Below, piece by piece: positions 1-9,352 of a DNA stretch of 42,003 bases. Within the stretch, counting starts at the first letter, position 1, and each line of letters begins with the position of its first letter. The stretch lies in assembly GCA_945861635.1 (NCBI GenBank), contig CAMAWH010000043.1:1-42003 (forward strand), written 5' to 3'. This stretch comes from Klebsiella pneumoniae (GTDB lineage: Bacteria; Myxococcota_A; UBA796; SXON01). A program made the translations under genes and the position numbers. The notes below the pieces were generated by a model that was given only the letters and a program-made list of their open reading frames with translations, had not been told where the DNA came from and ran no database searches.

Positions 1-2
1 TC

Positions 3-1117
3 TCGATTCATGGAAGTGCCGGCATTCCGTTGGTGTGCTCGACCCTCCACGGCAACACGTCCGACACGCGCGGGAACCAGAATCATCTCGCACAGTTGGC
101 CGCGCTGCTTCCCAAGGAGGACGATGTCACGATTGTGGCCGATTGCAAGAACGTCGATGGCCAAACGATCCCGTAATCTTTTACCGGGGCTGGAGCGTGG
201 AACGACCCTTTCCCGTCCTGCTGCACAAGGCGCCGTCGGCGTCCACGCCAGGGCCGCTCCCGGCGGTTCAGAGCGTCGAAACGATACGCTTTCTGGTCGT
301 CCATTCGGACGCGCTCGCTGCCCTGTTTGACGCCCAGTTGGACGGCCGCCTCGATGCCGAGCGTGCGGCCGTGGTCAAGGCGCTGGCGAAGGTCAACAAG
401 AAACCGGCGTCATGCGAGAAGGACGCCGTGAAGATCGCACAGAAGGCGCTGCCAACACTGCGCTTCCATCGCGCCCAAATGGAAGTCCGAGAGGAAGTGC
501 GCGCGGTCAAACGGGCAGGCCGCGGGCGGCCGCTGAAGGATGCCGTTCCACCCACGGAAACGGTGTGGATCATCGACGCGGCCGTCGCGTTGGATGCGGA
601 CGCCGTCGCCGCCGAGCGTCGTCATGCGTCGCGCCTTCCTCTCATCACCGACCCTACGAATCGGCCCGGCTGGGAGGACGCGCGCATCCGCGCCGAGTAT
701 CGCCATCAGGGCGTGGTGGAAGGAAATGCCGGCTTTCAATGGTTGAAAGGGCCTGCTGCGATTGCGCCGATGTTTCTGAAAACACCGACACGGATGCGCG
801 CACTTGGATTGGTCATGGTGCTCGCCCTGATGGTTCGCAACCTGTGGCAGTACCGGATGCGCGGTGCCGCGCGCGACGCTGAGGAAAAGATCATCCACCC
901 GTTCACCAGACGACCCGTCGGGAACCTCACCGCGGAGATGGCGATGGAACACTTCGGCGCCATGCACGCGGTGCAGCTACGCCGCGACGATGGGCGTTGG
1001 AAGCGGATTCCGCGCGAGATCAAGGTGATCGGAAAGCAGATCCTTGCCTACTTGCGCGTCCCTGATCACGTGTTTTGGACGCCGCCATCGCGGAAAATCG
1101 TCGTTCGCACGATTTGA
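3..1117 (+). pseudogene. IS1634-like (IS4 superfamily DDE) transposase, truncated by window edge and frameshifted
   Basis: The C-terminal part reads as a transposase of the IS1634 group: positions about 690-870 encode YRHQ..VEGNAGFQWLKGP followed by TRMRALGLVMVLALMVRNLWQYRMR, the conserved Y..Q...E..F..LK block and the helical tail of that family. The upstream part is in a different frame: frame 3 from position 3 gives GIPLVCSTLHGNTSDTRGN and VTIVADCKNVDGQTI, the GIP...GNxSD and 'vaD' segments before the second catalytic Asp, but hits a stop at 174-176. The family then continues in frame 2 (VETIRFLVVHSD... onward) to the stop at 1117. Joining the two needs a frameshift between about 170 and 260, so the gene is dead or needs recoding. 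The first 35 or so codons of the open frame starting at 35 are not family sequence. The 5' end lies outside the window. Confidence 0.8.
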
Positions 1118-1342
1118 ACCGGAGGAATGTGGGTCCTGATCGCCCGCCGCCCACTCCCATTCCGATGCAACCCGATGCCCAACTCCGAAAACATCCATCC
1201 TCCTCGCACGCGCTCCCCTCGCGTTCCTTCCCGTTCCCCCGGCTCCTTGGTCGGCGGAACTGCTCGTCGCAGGGGGCAACGGTGGGCCATCGGTGACGCA
1301 CGCTCGGCGCGTCACCCACGCGGTTTGTGATAGCAGACGACG

Positions 1343-3772
1343 ATGTTTGCTGTCGTCCTGTCTCACGCGATGCTCGGGTGTGCGCTGGTGTCCGATGCAG
1401 ACCTTGCCGCGCGTCTCGACCTCGACGGAGACGGAATGCCGCGTCCGGGCGATTGCGACGACGCGGACGCCTCCGTGGGTGCGGAGGTGCCGCTGTTTGC
1501 GGACGCCGACGGAGACGGCATCGGGAGCGACGCCAGCGCGGCCGCGTGCCAGTCGTCAACGGGTTTTGTGCGCGCGGCCGGTGACTGCGACGACACCCGC
1601 TCCGACGTCTACCCGGAGGCCGAAGAGTTCTGCGATGGCGTGGACAACGACTGCGACGGGTCGGTGGATGAGAATGGGGGCGCCACCGTGCCCACCTGGT
1701 ACCTCGACGCGGACGGCGACCTGTATGGGGCAGCAGAGGCGCCGATCGAGTCGTGCACTCAGCCGGTCGGGTACGCCGCGGTCGCCGGCGATTGTGACGA
1801 TGCCGACGCCACAGCGAACCCGGGCGTCCGTGAGGTGTGCGACGGTCGCGACGAGGACTGCTCGGGCGTTGCGGACGATCCCCGCTGGTGGCTGGATGCC
1901 GACGCGGACGGATACGGACGGTCGGACGACGAAGTCGTGGCATGCGACCCGGTGAATGGGCGTGCCGACACCAGCGGGGACTGCGATGATGGCGACCCCT
2001 CCGTCCATCCGGGTGCGACCGAACGATGCGATCCGGCCGACATCGACGAGGAGTGTGATGGGCTCGCCGATGACGCGGACGAGGACGCCGAGGGCGCCCG
2101 GCCCGCCTACATCGACGACGATGGCGACGGCCACGGCAACCCCGCCGCCTCCGTGCCGGCCGCTTGCGAGTTGGCCAGCGGCTACAGTTGGCTCGACGAC
2201 GACTGCGACGACACCCGCGCGGACGTGAGCCCGAGCGCCACCGAAGTCTGCTACGACGGCGTGGACCAGAATTGCGACGCCGCGAACGACGACGACTGCG
2301 ACCTGGACGGATCGCCGCGCGACGAGGACTGCGACGACGCCAATCGCTTCGTCAGTCCGCTCATGATCGAGGCCTGCGGGGACGATGTCGACAACGACTG
2401 CGACGGCGTGAAGGCCGGAGACTGCCGGCTGACCGGGGAACTCTCCATGGACACGGCCGACGCCACGATCTCGGGGCGACAGCCTCAGGACTACGCCGGC
2501 ACGGCGGCGGACGGGGTAGGTGACCTCAACGCAGACGGGTACGACGACCTCGTCATCGGCTCCTATGTTGCCGATGATTTTGCCGGAACGATATCCATTT
2601 TTCACGGGCCCCTCACGGGTGACCATTCGTGGAACGACGACGGCGACCTTGTCCGCGGGTGTTCGGGGTCCGACGTGGCGGGCCGGGCGCTCGCCCGCGG
2701 CGGGGACCTCGACGGAGATGGCCTCGACGACTGGGTCGCGGGCGCGCAGGGGATGGACGTCTGGGGACTCGACGAGTACGACGGGGTCGCGTACCTCCTG
2801 GGGGACGGTCCCGCGTCGCTATGCGGCTCCACACGCCACGTCTACGGCGAAGTGGGCGACTACCTCGGCGCCGCCGTCGATGCGGGCGCGGATTTCACCG
2901 GAGACGGTGCCGACGACCTGATCACCACCCAGTTGGGGCACTTCCGGTACGACGAGTTCTCGGCCGTCACGGTGTACGGGTCCGCGACCGTGACGGCCGG
3001 TCCGATCACCGAGGTAGTGTCGGCCGCCGAAACGGCCGCTCTCGTGGTGGAGAACGACGTCACGCTCGCACCGTTCGGCTACTTCGTGAAGTTCGTCGGG
3101 GACCTCGACGGCGATGGCGCGAATGAACTAGCCCTGGGTCACGATGCCGCGACTGTGGTCACCCCCCGCGACGGGGCCGTCTACGTCGTCGCGGGGGGCA
3201 CCACGGGCCTCGTCGGGACGAGCGCGGCGGACGCTGTGGTGCATGGGCCCGATTCCACGCATCGCGCCGAACACGGCTTCGCGGCTGGGGATATCGACGG
3301 CGACGGACGCGACGACCTCGGGGTGGCGAGTTCGTGGTGGAACGTCGGAGATGGCGCGGTTTTCATGTTCACGACGCTGCCGACCGGAATATCCAGCCTC
3401 GTGGATGCCGACGCATCGGTGGAAAACCTTGGTGTTTCGACCTACCTCGGCGGCACCGCTGACGGCGCCGGTGACGCAAACGGCGACGGCCGGAATGACC
3501 TGCTGCTGCTCTCCACTGGCGACGAGCGCACAGGCGCGGGCAACGGGGCGGCGCTCCTGTACTTCGGCCCCCTCGCCGGCGCGTATGACGAAACGGACGC
3601 CGACTGCGTGCTCTACGACAGCGTGACGAGTTTTGGCACCGCCATCCAGGGCGCGGCGGCATTTGCCGGGGACACCAATGGGGATGGCATCGACGACCTG
3701 CTCATCAGCGACGCCGCCGACGACTACTCGGCGCCGGCGGGCGGTGTGACCTGGCTGTTTCTGGGCGGCTGA
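1343..3772 (+). CDS. MopE-type metal-binding repeat / FG-GAP propeller lipoprotein
   Basis: 809 aa. The start is the first possible one because an in-frame stop lies at 1331-1333. The N-terminus is short and hydrophobic with a lipobox-like AMLGC (Cys13), so a lipoprotein is likely although the n-region lacks positive charge. Residues about 25-365 hold about six copies of the MopE-type repeat (GDCDDxxxxxxPxAxExCDGxDNDCDG), the Cys/Asp pattern of the putative copper-binding MopE family, which is also common in extracellular proteins of deltaproteobacteria. Residues about 370-809 hold FG-GAP/integrin-alpha-like repeats with Ca-binding DxNxDGxDDLVI-type loops (GDLNADGYDDLVIGS, GDLDGDGLDDWVAGA, GDTNGDGIDDLLISD), expected to form a beta-propeller. 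A surface-exposed, divalent-metal-dependent adhesin or structural protein is the inferred role; no catalytic residues are recognised. It converges with the next gene, 13 bp away. Confidence 0.85.
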   Translation: MFAVVLSHAMLGCALVSDADLAARLDLDGDGMPRPGDCDDADASVGAEVPLFADADGDGIGSDASAAACQSSTGFVRAAGDCDDTRSDVYPEAEEFCDGVDNDCDGSVDENGGATVPTWYLDADGDLYGAAEAPIESCTQPVGYAAVAGDCDDADATANPGVREVCDGRDEDCSGVADDPRWWLDADADGYGRSDDEVVACDPVNGRADTSGDCDDGDPSVHPGATERCDPADIDEECDGLADDADEDAEGARPAYIDDDGDGHGNPAASVPAACELASGYSWLDDDCDDTRADVSPSATEVCYDGVDQNCDAANDDDCDLDGSPRDEDCDDANRFVSPLMIEACGDDVDNDCDGVKAGDCRLTGELSMDTADATISGRQPQDYAGTAADGVGDLNADGYDDLVIGSYVADDFAGTISIFHGPLTGDHSWNDDGDLVRGCSGSDVAGRALARGGDLDGDGLDDWVAGAQGMDVWGLDEYDGVAYLLGDGPASLCGSTRHVYGEVGDYLGAAVDAGADFTGDGADDLITTQLGHFRYDEFSAVTVYGSATVTAGPITEVVSAAETAALVVENDVTLAPFGYFVKFVGDLDGDGANELALGHDAATVVTPRDGAVYVVAGGTTGLVGTSAADAVVHGPDSTHRAEHGFAAGDIDGDGRDDLGVASSWWNVGDGAVFMFTTLPTGISSLVDADASVENLGVSTYLGGTADGAGDANGDGRNDLLLLSTGDERTGAGNGAALLYFGPLAGAYDETDADCVLYDSVTSFGTAIQGAAAFAGDTNGDGIDDLLISDAADDYSAPAGGVTWLFLGG

Positions 3773-3785
3773 GGCGTCGTCGGCG

Positions 3786-4223
3786 TCAGTACGTGACTTT
3801 GACGCCCACTAGCCTGCAACTATCGCTCGACGTATAGTCCATTTCGACGCGGACCGAGTACCAATACGAGCTCGACAGTGTGGTGCCCGTGAGCGAATCA
3901 GACTGGGTCGAGGCGGAGGAGGCCGAGGACGATCCGTTGTCGATCGACCCTCCGGAGCCAGAAGATGTCTCCCTGTAGAAGTACCAGCGCATGCTGCACG
4001 AGGCGGAATTGTCGTAATAGTAGACCCTGACCGAACTCACAACGGTGCCGGCCGGAAGCAGGAGCGGCGCCGCGGCGTAGCAGTCTCCTCCATCCAGCTG
4101 GAGTCGGTCACCACTGTCGCGATTACACGAGTACGCCGTGGGATCGAATGTGAACGCCGAAGGGGGGATGTTGAGCGTCGACGCGCTGGCAGATGGGATC
4201 GTAGCGAGGAGCAGAGCGAGCAT
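3786..4223 (-). CDS. Small secreted protein of unknown family
   Basis: 145 aa, starting MLALLLATIPSASAS, a clear Sec signal peptide with a probable cleavage after SASA. The mature part is rich in Ser, Thr, Tyr and Gly with four Cys (CNRDSGDR, GGDCYAA, SASCSMRWYFY, SDSCRLVG) and alternating hydrophobic stretches (VVSSVRVYYYD, YWYSVRVEMDY, RLVGVKVTY), which suggests a small disulfide-bonded beta-sandwich. A Ser/Thr/Gly-rich loop lies around residues 87-112. I do not recognise a family. It converges with the MopE/FG-GAP gene and has no operon partner. Confidence 0.7.
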   Translation of the reverse strand: MLALLLATIPSASASTLNIPPSAFTFDPTAYSCNRDSGDRLQLDGGDCYAAAPLLLPAGTVVSSVRVYYYDNSASCSMRWYFYRETSSGSGGSIDNGSSSASSASTQSDSLTGTTLSSSYWYSVRVEMDYTSSDSCRLVGVKVTY

Positions 4224-4290
4224 GAAGTCCCCAGGGAGGGCGGGATACTACCACAGTGTGGACGGCGCGGTGTCAAGTGGCACGCACTGG

Positions 4291-4338
4291 AGTTACCCCA
4301 TCGACCTCTCCCGGCGGTCTGGGCGGCCGGGAGCTGGG
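4291..4338 (+). repeat. Left copy of a 48-bp inverted repeat
   Basis: Matches the reverse complement of 6098-6145 at 45 of 48 positions. Each copy contains an internal hairpin with arms CTCCCGG and CCGGGAG (here 4308-4314 and 4327-4333). The pair brackets 1.8 kb that holds a broken transposase and a four-helix-bundle gene. Confidence 0.8.
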
Positions 4339-4351
4339 CTGCGGGAATGCG

Positions 4352-4412
4352 GGCTCTGGGACGCTGGGACGCGGGGGCTGGACGCCGGGTTCTGGATGGC
4401 CGGGGACTGGGG
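4352..4412 (+). repeat. Degenerate G-rich GGGACGC repeat
   Basis: An irregular run built from CTGGGACG and CTGGACGCCGGG-type units. A related run in the opposite orientation lies at about 5898-5972, on the 5' side of the four-helix-bundle gene. From memory, GGGACGCTGGGACG-type runs are often seen beside free-standing four-helix-bundle genes in other bacteria; this link is inference. Confidence 0.5.
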
Positions 4413-4501
4413 TGTGCGGCCCGGGCGTGCGGCGTCCCGACTCACATACGGTGAGCGCGGCCTCCCGCGTGTGCGGTCCGGTGTCGGCGCGGGCGTGTCG
4501 G

Positions 4502-5351
4502 TCAGGCACCGAAGCCGGGCCGGCCGAGTTGCCGGTCGGGTTTCGGCGGACGCATCGCCTCGAACAGGTGCAGCGCGCGCCGACCGTCGGCAAACACAGC
4601 GCGAAGGCCGCGGACGATGCAACGTAGCTTCCTTCCAGACGTCCATGACCCGCGCACGCGACGTCGCGCCGAAGAGTAGATGCCGGCTGTGTTCATGCGT
4701 GTTGAGTCGCGTGACGAACGGTTGATGGTGATCGAGGTGTCGCCGCAGGAGTTTGCCGTTGTCGCCTTCCCGATCCATGGCGACGGTCGCGCGCGGGGCC
4801 ACCGCTTGGATGCGGTCAATGGCGTCAAGCCAGGACGTGTTCTGGCTCTTGAAGTCCTCCTCTGCGGAGGAGAACACCTCGAACAACAGCGGAAGCGGCT
4901 GGGCTTTCGCGCGTCCGGCGAGGTGAAACGCGCAGGCGGTCACCACCGAGTACCCACGACCGAGCTGCCCGGTGGAACCGTCGTGAATGCCGGCCAGCGC
5001 CTCCATCTTCTTGGCGTACAACTTTCGAATGTCGGTCATATCGATCGGGACGGCCCATCCTGCGCCGACCCCGTCGGCGAGTCGCGCCGTCTGTGCGGCC
5101 GCCAGCTCCACCAGGTCGACGCGCGCGAGCATCCGATCGACGGCCTCGTACCGATGACGGATGGCGGTACCCCCGGGCATTGCACGGACAACATCACTGA
5201 GCACCGTCGTTCCAGCGGAGACGATGGCCAGCACCCGCGCAACGACGAAACGTCGGCGAGGTTCATTCCATCCCGAAGACGGATGAGCGACCTCGCGGAA
5301 AAGTGGGTTGAGGTAGGTGCGGAGCGCGGTTACGAGAGTAAGGAGTCGCAT
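4502..5351 (-). pseudogene. DDE transposase (IS4-superfamily-like), frameshifted and 3'-truncated
   Basis: From ATG at 5351 the minus strand reads a transposase N-terminus and core: MRLLTLVTALRTYLNPLFREV, then AIRHRYEAVDRMLARVDL, WAVPIDMTDIRKLYAKKME with the first catalytic Asp, RGYSVVTACAF, and RATVAMDREGDNGKLLRRHLD with the second Asp region, then QPFVTRLNTHEHSR. Around 4620-4640 the family reading appears to move to another frame (RGLRAVFADGRRALHLFEAM) that stops at 4502. The third catalytic acidic residue region is not found, so the C-terminal third is missing. In the original frame the ORF runs to 4293 but reads Arg/Pro-rich non-family sequence. Inactive relic; the exact IS family is uncertain. 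Confidence 0.75.
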
Positions 5352-5422
5352 GACTCAGGGCCTCCTGGTTGGTTGTGTTGCAACGACATCCTTGAGGCCC
5401 ACGACGACAAGTGGCGCGAAAC

Positions 5423-5746
5423 CTACGCGCCCAGCCCCTTGAGCATGGCGCCGATCCGACGCAGCTTCACTTGCTGGTCGGCGCCACCGACAACCTTCAC
5501 CAAGTCCAGCGCGGCGCAGACCTCGGCCGCACTTCCGAGCGCGATCCTGTAGTGGTTCCGACCGGCGTCACCCGTGCGAGCGCGACCTTCCGCAATGTTG
5601 AGCGCGACCGACTGTGAGGCCCGTACCGCCTGATCTTTCAGCGAGGACGCTCCGGTGGGAAAGCGTGCTTCCAGTAGCACCCAGCGCGCCACCTCCGCGG
5701 CGAGCTGGTAGGCGATAAGTCGTTCGTGGTCGAAGTAGTGTTCCAT
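5423..5746 (-). CDS. Four-helix-bundle protein (23S rRNA intervening-sequence / Avd-like family)
   Basis: 107 aa, close to the usual 110-125 aa of this family. The diagnostic core is visible: FDHERLIAYQLAAEVARWV (helix 1), FPTGASSLKDQAVRASQSVALNIAEGRAR (helix 2 with the S.A.NIAEG signature), HYRIALGSAAEVCAALDLV (helix 3), and a fourth helix at QVKLRRIGAMLKGLGA. Related proteins form pentameric bundles and are found free-standing, inside 23S rRNA insertions, or as the Avd partner of diversity-generating retroelements. No reverse transcriptase, template repeat or rRNA is present here, so this is a free-standing copy of unknown role. It lies between the 48-bp inverted repeats, 71 bp upstream of the broken transposase and on the same strand. 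Confidence 0.9.
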   Translation of the reverse strand: MEHYFDHERLIAYQLAAEVARWVLLEARFPTGASSLKDQAVRASQSVALNIAEGRARTGDAGRNHYRIALGSAAEVCAALDLVKVVGGADQQVKLRRIGAMLKGLGA

Positions 5747-6358
5747 GCGAGCCTCCGGAGGGCCGGCGGGCGAAGTTGCGCGCGCGCCCCTCGCCGGGCG
5801 GGGGCCGCGCGCAACAAGACCGACGGACCGGCGGAGGTGACCCGAGGAAGAATCGGCAGCAGACGGGCGTCACCCGTGGTTCCACCGATCCAGTGCCCAG
5901 ATCTCGAGCGCCCGGACTCCAGCGCCCGTCCCCCAGCGTCCCGGGCCCCAGCGTCCCAGCATCCCCGTTCCCATCCGATCAGAACCAATCGCCACAAACC
6001 TACCGATCAGGACGAGAATGGGTCAACGGCTGACCAGGCCTTTCCGAATAATTTGGTTCACGGCGGGCAACAGACGGGGCTGAACCGTTACCTGCCGCCC
6101 AGATCCCGGCCGCCCATACCGCCGGGAGAGGTCGATGGGGTAAGTCGCCGTCCAAAAAAACTGACGCATTCGGCCGCCGTCAAATCCACGATCGCTGCGT
6201 TGCTCATCGCTCACATACTGGCGTATGCTCGCTCTTCTCGCCTTCCGCTCGCGGTGTGCCGCCGCCCTCGGTGCTGCCAGGTATTTTTGGACGGCTCCTC
6301 ACTCCAGACCCACCGCTGTCGACGTCTCCGGTATGTTCGCGACCGCGCCTCCCCCACA
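5747..6358. other. Gene-free interval with repeat debris
   Basis: No supported gene. It holds the C-rich complement of the GGGACGC-type run (about 5898-5972), the right inverted repeat (6098-6145), and a moderately AT-richer stretch at about 5980-6060. The overlapping reading frames on both strands are low-complexity Arg/Gly/Pro-rich sequence without family features. Confidence 0.6.
6098..6145 (-). repeat. Right copy of the 48-bp inverted repeat
   Basis: Reverse complement of 4291-4338 with three mismatches. The hairpin arms are retained apart from one base. Confidence 0.8.
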
Positions 6359-7762
6359 TCACAAAACCGCCAACAATCTCCGCGCGACTTCCTGATAGCC
6401 GGCCGCCGACAGGTGGATGTAATCCCCAGCCGCCAACGCGGGTTCCGCCGCCCGCCACCGCACCATCGAACCCGGCCCCCCCATCACCGCCTGCAAGTCC
6501 CACGTGGCGCACCCAAACTCCGGCCCAACCTCACGCTGCACGCCCGCCACCCACTCCGTGGGCCCCCACACGGCGTACGTCGTGCCCTTCACCCTCTTTG
6601 CGCGATCACTCGGGCCGATCAGCAAGCACGCCGTGTCCGGCAACAGTCGCCGGAATTTGGTCAGCATACCTCGGAGGTTACCGCGGTACTCCTCCGGCGT
6701 AAGGGAGCGATCGTTTGCCTCATTCGTTCCATACGCCAACACCGCGAGCTCCGGGCGTCTCCGGTCAAGAAACGCGCGCATCAGCGGCTCGTCCCAATGA
6801 TTCCACGACGATGCCGTCCGTCCACTCACACCCATCGCGTCCACGACGACACCCGGTGTTTCCCGCTCCATGACGACGCCGAAGATGCGCACGGGACCAT
6901 CTCCCGCGGGATGCACGGTCAGGCGGTGTGGGCCGTCGGGAACCTTCACGATCAGCGTGCCCGGCCCCGTGGCCCCGGCCGTGGGGATCGAGATCGGCGG
7001 TGCGTCATCGACCACCGCTTCCAGCACGCCACCCCCCGGCTGACGGAGATAGTGGATTTCGAACTGAGACACCCGCTGCCCGTGCGGGTTGGTCCTGGTC
7101 GTCTGCACCCAACCGGTCGCGCTTTGCGCCAGGCCTTCGATGCTGACGCCGGCAAACCCAAGCAACCCGTCCGCGCGGCCCCCGCGACGGTCCACGAAAT
7201 CGCTGACCCACTCCCCGCCGCTGCACAGATTCACATCACTCGCGCGATAGCCAGTCCACGGCGCGGCGGGCATGACGAAGCCGTGCCCGGCATCCCCATA
7301 GCGGTCCTGAAGCAAGCGCCGCAGCTCGCCGGTCATGTATTCCCCGGCCACGTGTGAGGCGCCCCAGAACGCGAGCCGAACCACGTGATCACGGCGCGCG
7401 GCGCCGGCGATCACGGCGTGGATGCGATCAATGTCTACGTCCCGGCCGCGCAGCGACTCCAAGGGAACGCCCGCGACATTGTACGCTTCGCCCACCTGCA
7501 ATCGCTTGGCCCACCCCTCCGGCAGGTTCGCGTTGGCGGCGCCGGCGGCAGTGTCCATGCGCACCATGGCCACGGACTCCGACTCCGTGACCTCACTTGC
7601 GGAGGGCGGCGGCGTGACGCTCGGCGTTCCCGGCGAAGCGACCGTGGACTTGCTCTCACACGCATCCTCGGGCGGGCCGTTGCTGGCCGCGATCTGGACG
7701 GTCTGCACCCAGGCGGGTTCCATCGCCAACGCGGCGGCAACGACCCGTCCAATGATCATCAT
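6359..7762 (-). CDS. SGNH/GDSL-hydrolase-like protein (probable O-acetylation partner)
   Basis: 467 aa from the ATG at 7762-7760, chosen because it overlaps the stop of the upstream gene as ATGA and begins a hydrophobic segment (MMIIGRVVAAALAM). Catalytic blocks of the SGNH fold are visible: FWGASHVAG (nucleophile Ser136 in a GAS variant of GDS), LAYGTNEAND (GTNE, 345-348, block III) and GDYIHLSAAGY (Asp447, His450). Residues about 40-75 form a Thr/Ser/Pro-rich linker. In alginate and peptidoglycan acetylation systems an MBOAT protein passes acetyl groups across the membrane and an SGNH protein (AlgJ/AlgX, PatB) transfers them. The adjacent MBOAT gene supports that role here; a free esterase is the alternative. 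Confidence 0.85.
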   Translation of the reverse strand: MMIIGRVVAAALAMEPAWVQTVQIAASNGPPEDACESKSTVASPGTPSVTPPPSASEVTESESVAMVRMDTAAGAANANLPEGWAKRLQVGEAYNVAGVPLESLRGRDVDIDRIHAVIAGAARRDHVVRLAFWGASHVAGEYMTGELRRLLQDRYGDAGHGFVMPAAPWTGYRASDVNLCSGGEWVSDFVDRRGGRADGLLGFAGVSIEGLAQSATGWVQTTRTNPHGQRVSQFEIHYLRQPGGGVLEAVVDDAPPISIPTAGATGPGTLIVKVPDGPHRLTVHPAGDGPVRIFGVVMERETPGVVVDAMGVSGRTASSWNHWDEPLMRAFLDRRRPELAVLAYGTNEANDRSLTPEEYRGNLRGMLTKFRRLLPDTACLLIGPSDRAKRVKGTTYAVWGPTEWVAGVQREVGPEFGCATWDLQAVMGGPGSMVRWRAAEPALAAGDYIHLSAAGYQEVARRLLAVL

Positions 7763-9333
7763 GGGGCGGCCGGTGCCACCGGAGCGGGGACGGCCGGCGG
7801 CCCCGGCGGCGTCGGCACTGCGCGCGCAGCTCCACCCCCGACGCTCCACGCGTCAAACCCCCCTTCGATCGCGTCCGCAAGCATCTGTCCGATGATGTCC
7901 TGACCCGCCGCGCTCAGATGCAAAAGGTCCGACCACGCCAGCGGCGGTCGTGTACCGCTCCATCGCACAATCGCGCCCGGACCGCCCATTGCCGCAAACG
8001 CATCCCAGAAGGCGCACCCCTCCGCCGCGGCGAGCGCGCGCTGCGTCTTCACCGCCGTCAACAGTGCCGGTTTGGTGCCGGGTTTGGCGCCCTCTCGCGT
8101 TCCCTGGTCGAGCGGGGTGACCACCAGACAACTGCTGGACGGGGCCCCCGCCCGAATCATGCGAATGGCCCCGGTAAAATAAGGCGCATACCCGCTCCCA
8201 TTTCCCTGGGAGAGCACCGGGTACCCAAGTTCATTCCCCCCCAACATCACGACAATCAAGTCCGACTTGCGCGCGGTGATCTGGGCGGCCAGATGTTTTT
8301 TGTTGTACTGGGTGAAGCTCTTGGTTCCCACGCCGACGACTCCGAGCGCATCCCATACGACACCCGGCCCCGCCGTTTCCATCACCACCCCGTAAAAGGG
8401 TACCGCCCCGGCTGTGGCGCCAACCGCGACTTTCCCATAGCCATCCGCCACATCCGCTACGCGATAGTCGTCACTCGTACCTTCCCCGAGGGCGCTGCCG
8501 CTGAACACACCCTTGCCGTCCGCGCTGGCCCACCACGATCCAAATCCTGGCCCGCGTTGGCTCCACACTTCGAAGCGGGAGAGCCTTGGCCGTGCACCGC
8601 TGGCATCGACAGCAGGCGTAAAGGTGACGTAGCTTTCTGGAGCCGCCGTTGCGACGATTCCGCCGTACCCATAGCGTCCGCCGCCCCCGCCGAGAAGGAG
8701 GCTGACGGTCGTCCACTCCCCGTGCCGCCCAACCGTTACATCGGGCCGCGAGTTCCACCGCGGGTCCATGCCGGCGGAAAGGTAGCCAGGACCGCCGTTT
8801 CCGAAGCGCGCCTGCAAGCGGCGCCGCACCGTTCCGCTGATGCCGTCCGCCGCAATCGTACTGTCCCCATAGTGTGCGGCTCGCGCGATCGTTTGCCCGG
8901 TCTTCGTGGCAGTCAACGCCCGATAAAAGTGGTCCATGCCGCGATGATCGGCGTCGACCAGGGGTGTGGGAATGCCTGGAGAGCGAGCGGGGAGGGAGCC
9001 GGAAGGCGCGGGGGTCACGGCCCCGCCTTTGAGATCAACGAACGGGGTGGTCGCCATGCCCTCCGGCGCCTCGACCGGACTTGCGACGATCAGCTCCCCC
9101 GCATCTCCCTCCACCACCCGCGCCTCCGAGCGCGGAATCAGCGCTGCGAGCACCGGGACCGGATCCCCCGTTGACCACGGCCGATACTTCTCAAGGTGCG
9201 GAGTCGTGTACGCCAGCGACACGACGGCGAGCGCGCATCCGAACGCGACGATCAGCGCACGGGGGCCGGCCGCGTCGGGAGGCGGGTCGGCGGGCAGATG
9301 GGGCGGGAATGTGGGCGGCAGGTTGGGCGGCAT
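7759..9333 (-). CDS. Membrane-anchored SGNH/GDSL-hydrolase-like protein
   Basis: 524 aa from the ATG at 9333, 19 bp after the MBOAT stop; the open frame runs further upstream but that part lies inside the MBOAT gene. A Pro-rich N-terminus precedes one membrane segment (LIVAFGCALAVVSLAY, about 27-42), so the protein is probably anchored with its domain in the periplasm. SGNH blocks: AHYGDSTIAADG (Ser158), VVMLGGNELGY (GGNE, 365-368) and WSDLLHLSAAG (Asp469, His472). It is a distant paralogue of the next gene in domain order and in the motif 'PFYGVVMETAGPGVVWDALGV' versus 'IFGVVMERETPGVVVDAMGV'. The C-terminus is an Ala/Pro-rich tail. Likely periplasmic O-acetyl transfer together with the MBOAT protein. 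Confidence 0.85.
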   Translation of the reverse strand: MPPNLPPTFPPHLPADPPPDAAGPRALIVAFGCALAVVSLAYTTPHLEKYRPWSTGDPVPVLAALIPRSEARVVEGDAGELIVASPVEAPEGMATTPFVDLKGGAVTPAPSGSLPARSPGIPTPLVDADHRGMDHFYRALTATKTGQTIARAAHYGDSTIAADGISGTVRRRLQARFGNGGPGYLSAGMDPRWNSRPDVTVGRHGEWTTVSLLLGGGGGRYGYGGIVATAAPESYVTFTPAVDASGARPRLSRFEVWSQRGPGFGSWWASADGKGVFSGSALGEGTSDDYRVADVADGYGKVAVGATAGAVPFYGVVMETAGPGVVWDALGVVGVGTKSFTQYNKKHLAAQITARKSDLIVVMLGGNELGYPVLSQGNGSGYAPYFTGAIRMIRAGAPSSSCLVVTPLDQGTREGAKPGTKPALLTAVKTQRALAAAEGCAFWDAFAAMGGPGAIVRWSGTRPPLAWSDLLHLSAAGQDIIGQMLADAIEGGFDAWSVGGGAARAVPTPPGPPAVPAPVAPAAP

Positions 9334-9352
9334 GGCGGGGCGACGTATCCGG

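Noticed and set aside
4138..4725. Plus-strand frame over the inverted repeat and transposase relic
   Set aside because: Gly/Arg-rich reading of G-rich repeat DNA, antisense to transposase motifs.
5423..5746. Avd gene of a diversity-generating retroelement
   Set aside because: No reverse transcriptase, no template/variable repeat pair and no target gene with a C-type lectin end were found nearby.
5726..7357. Long plus-strand frame across the island edge and the SGNH gene
   Set aside because: Low-complexity Arg/Pro-rich translation running through inverted repeat and antisense to the SGNH gene; no family features.
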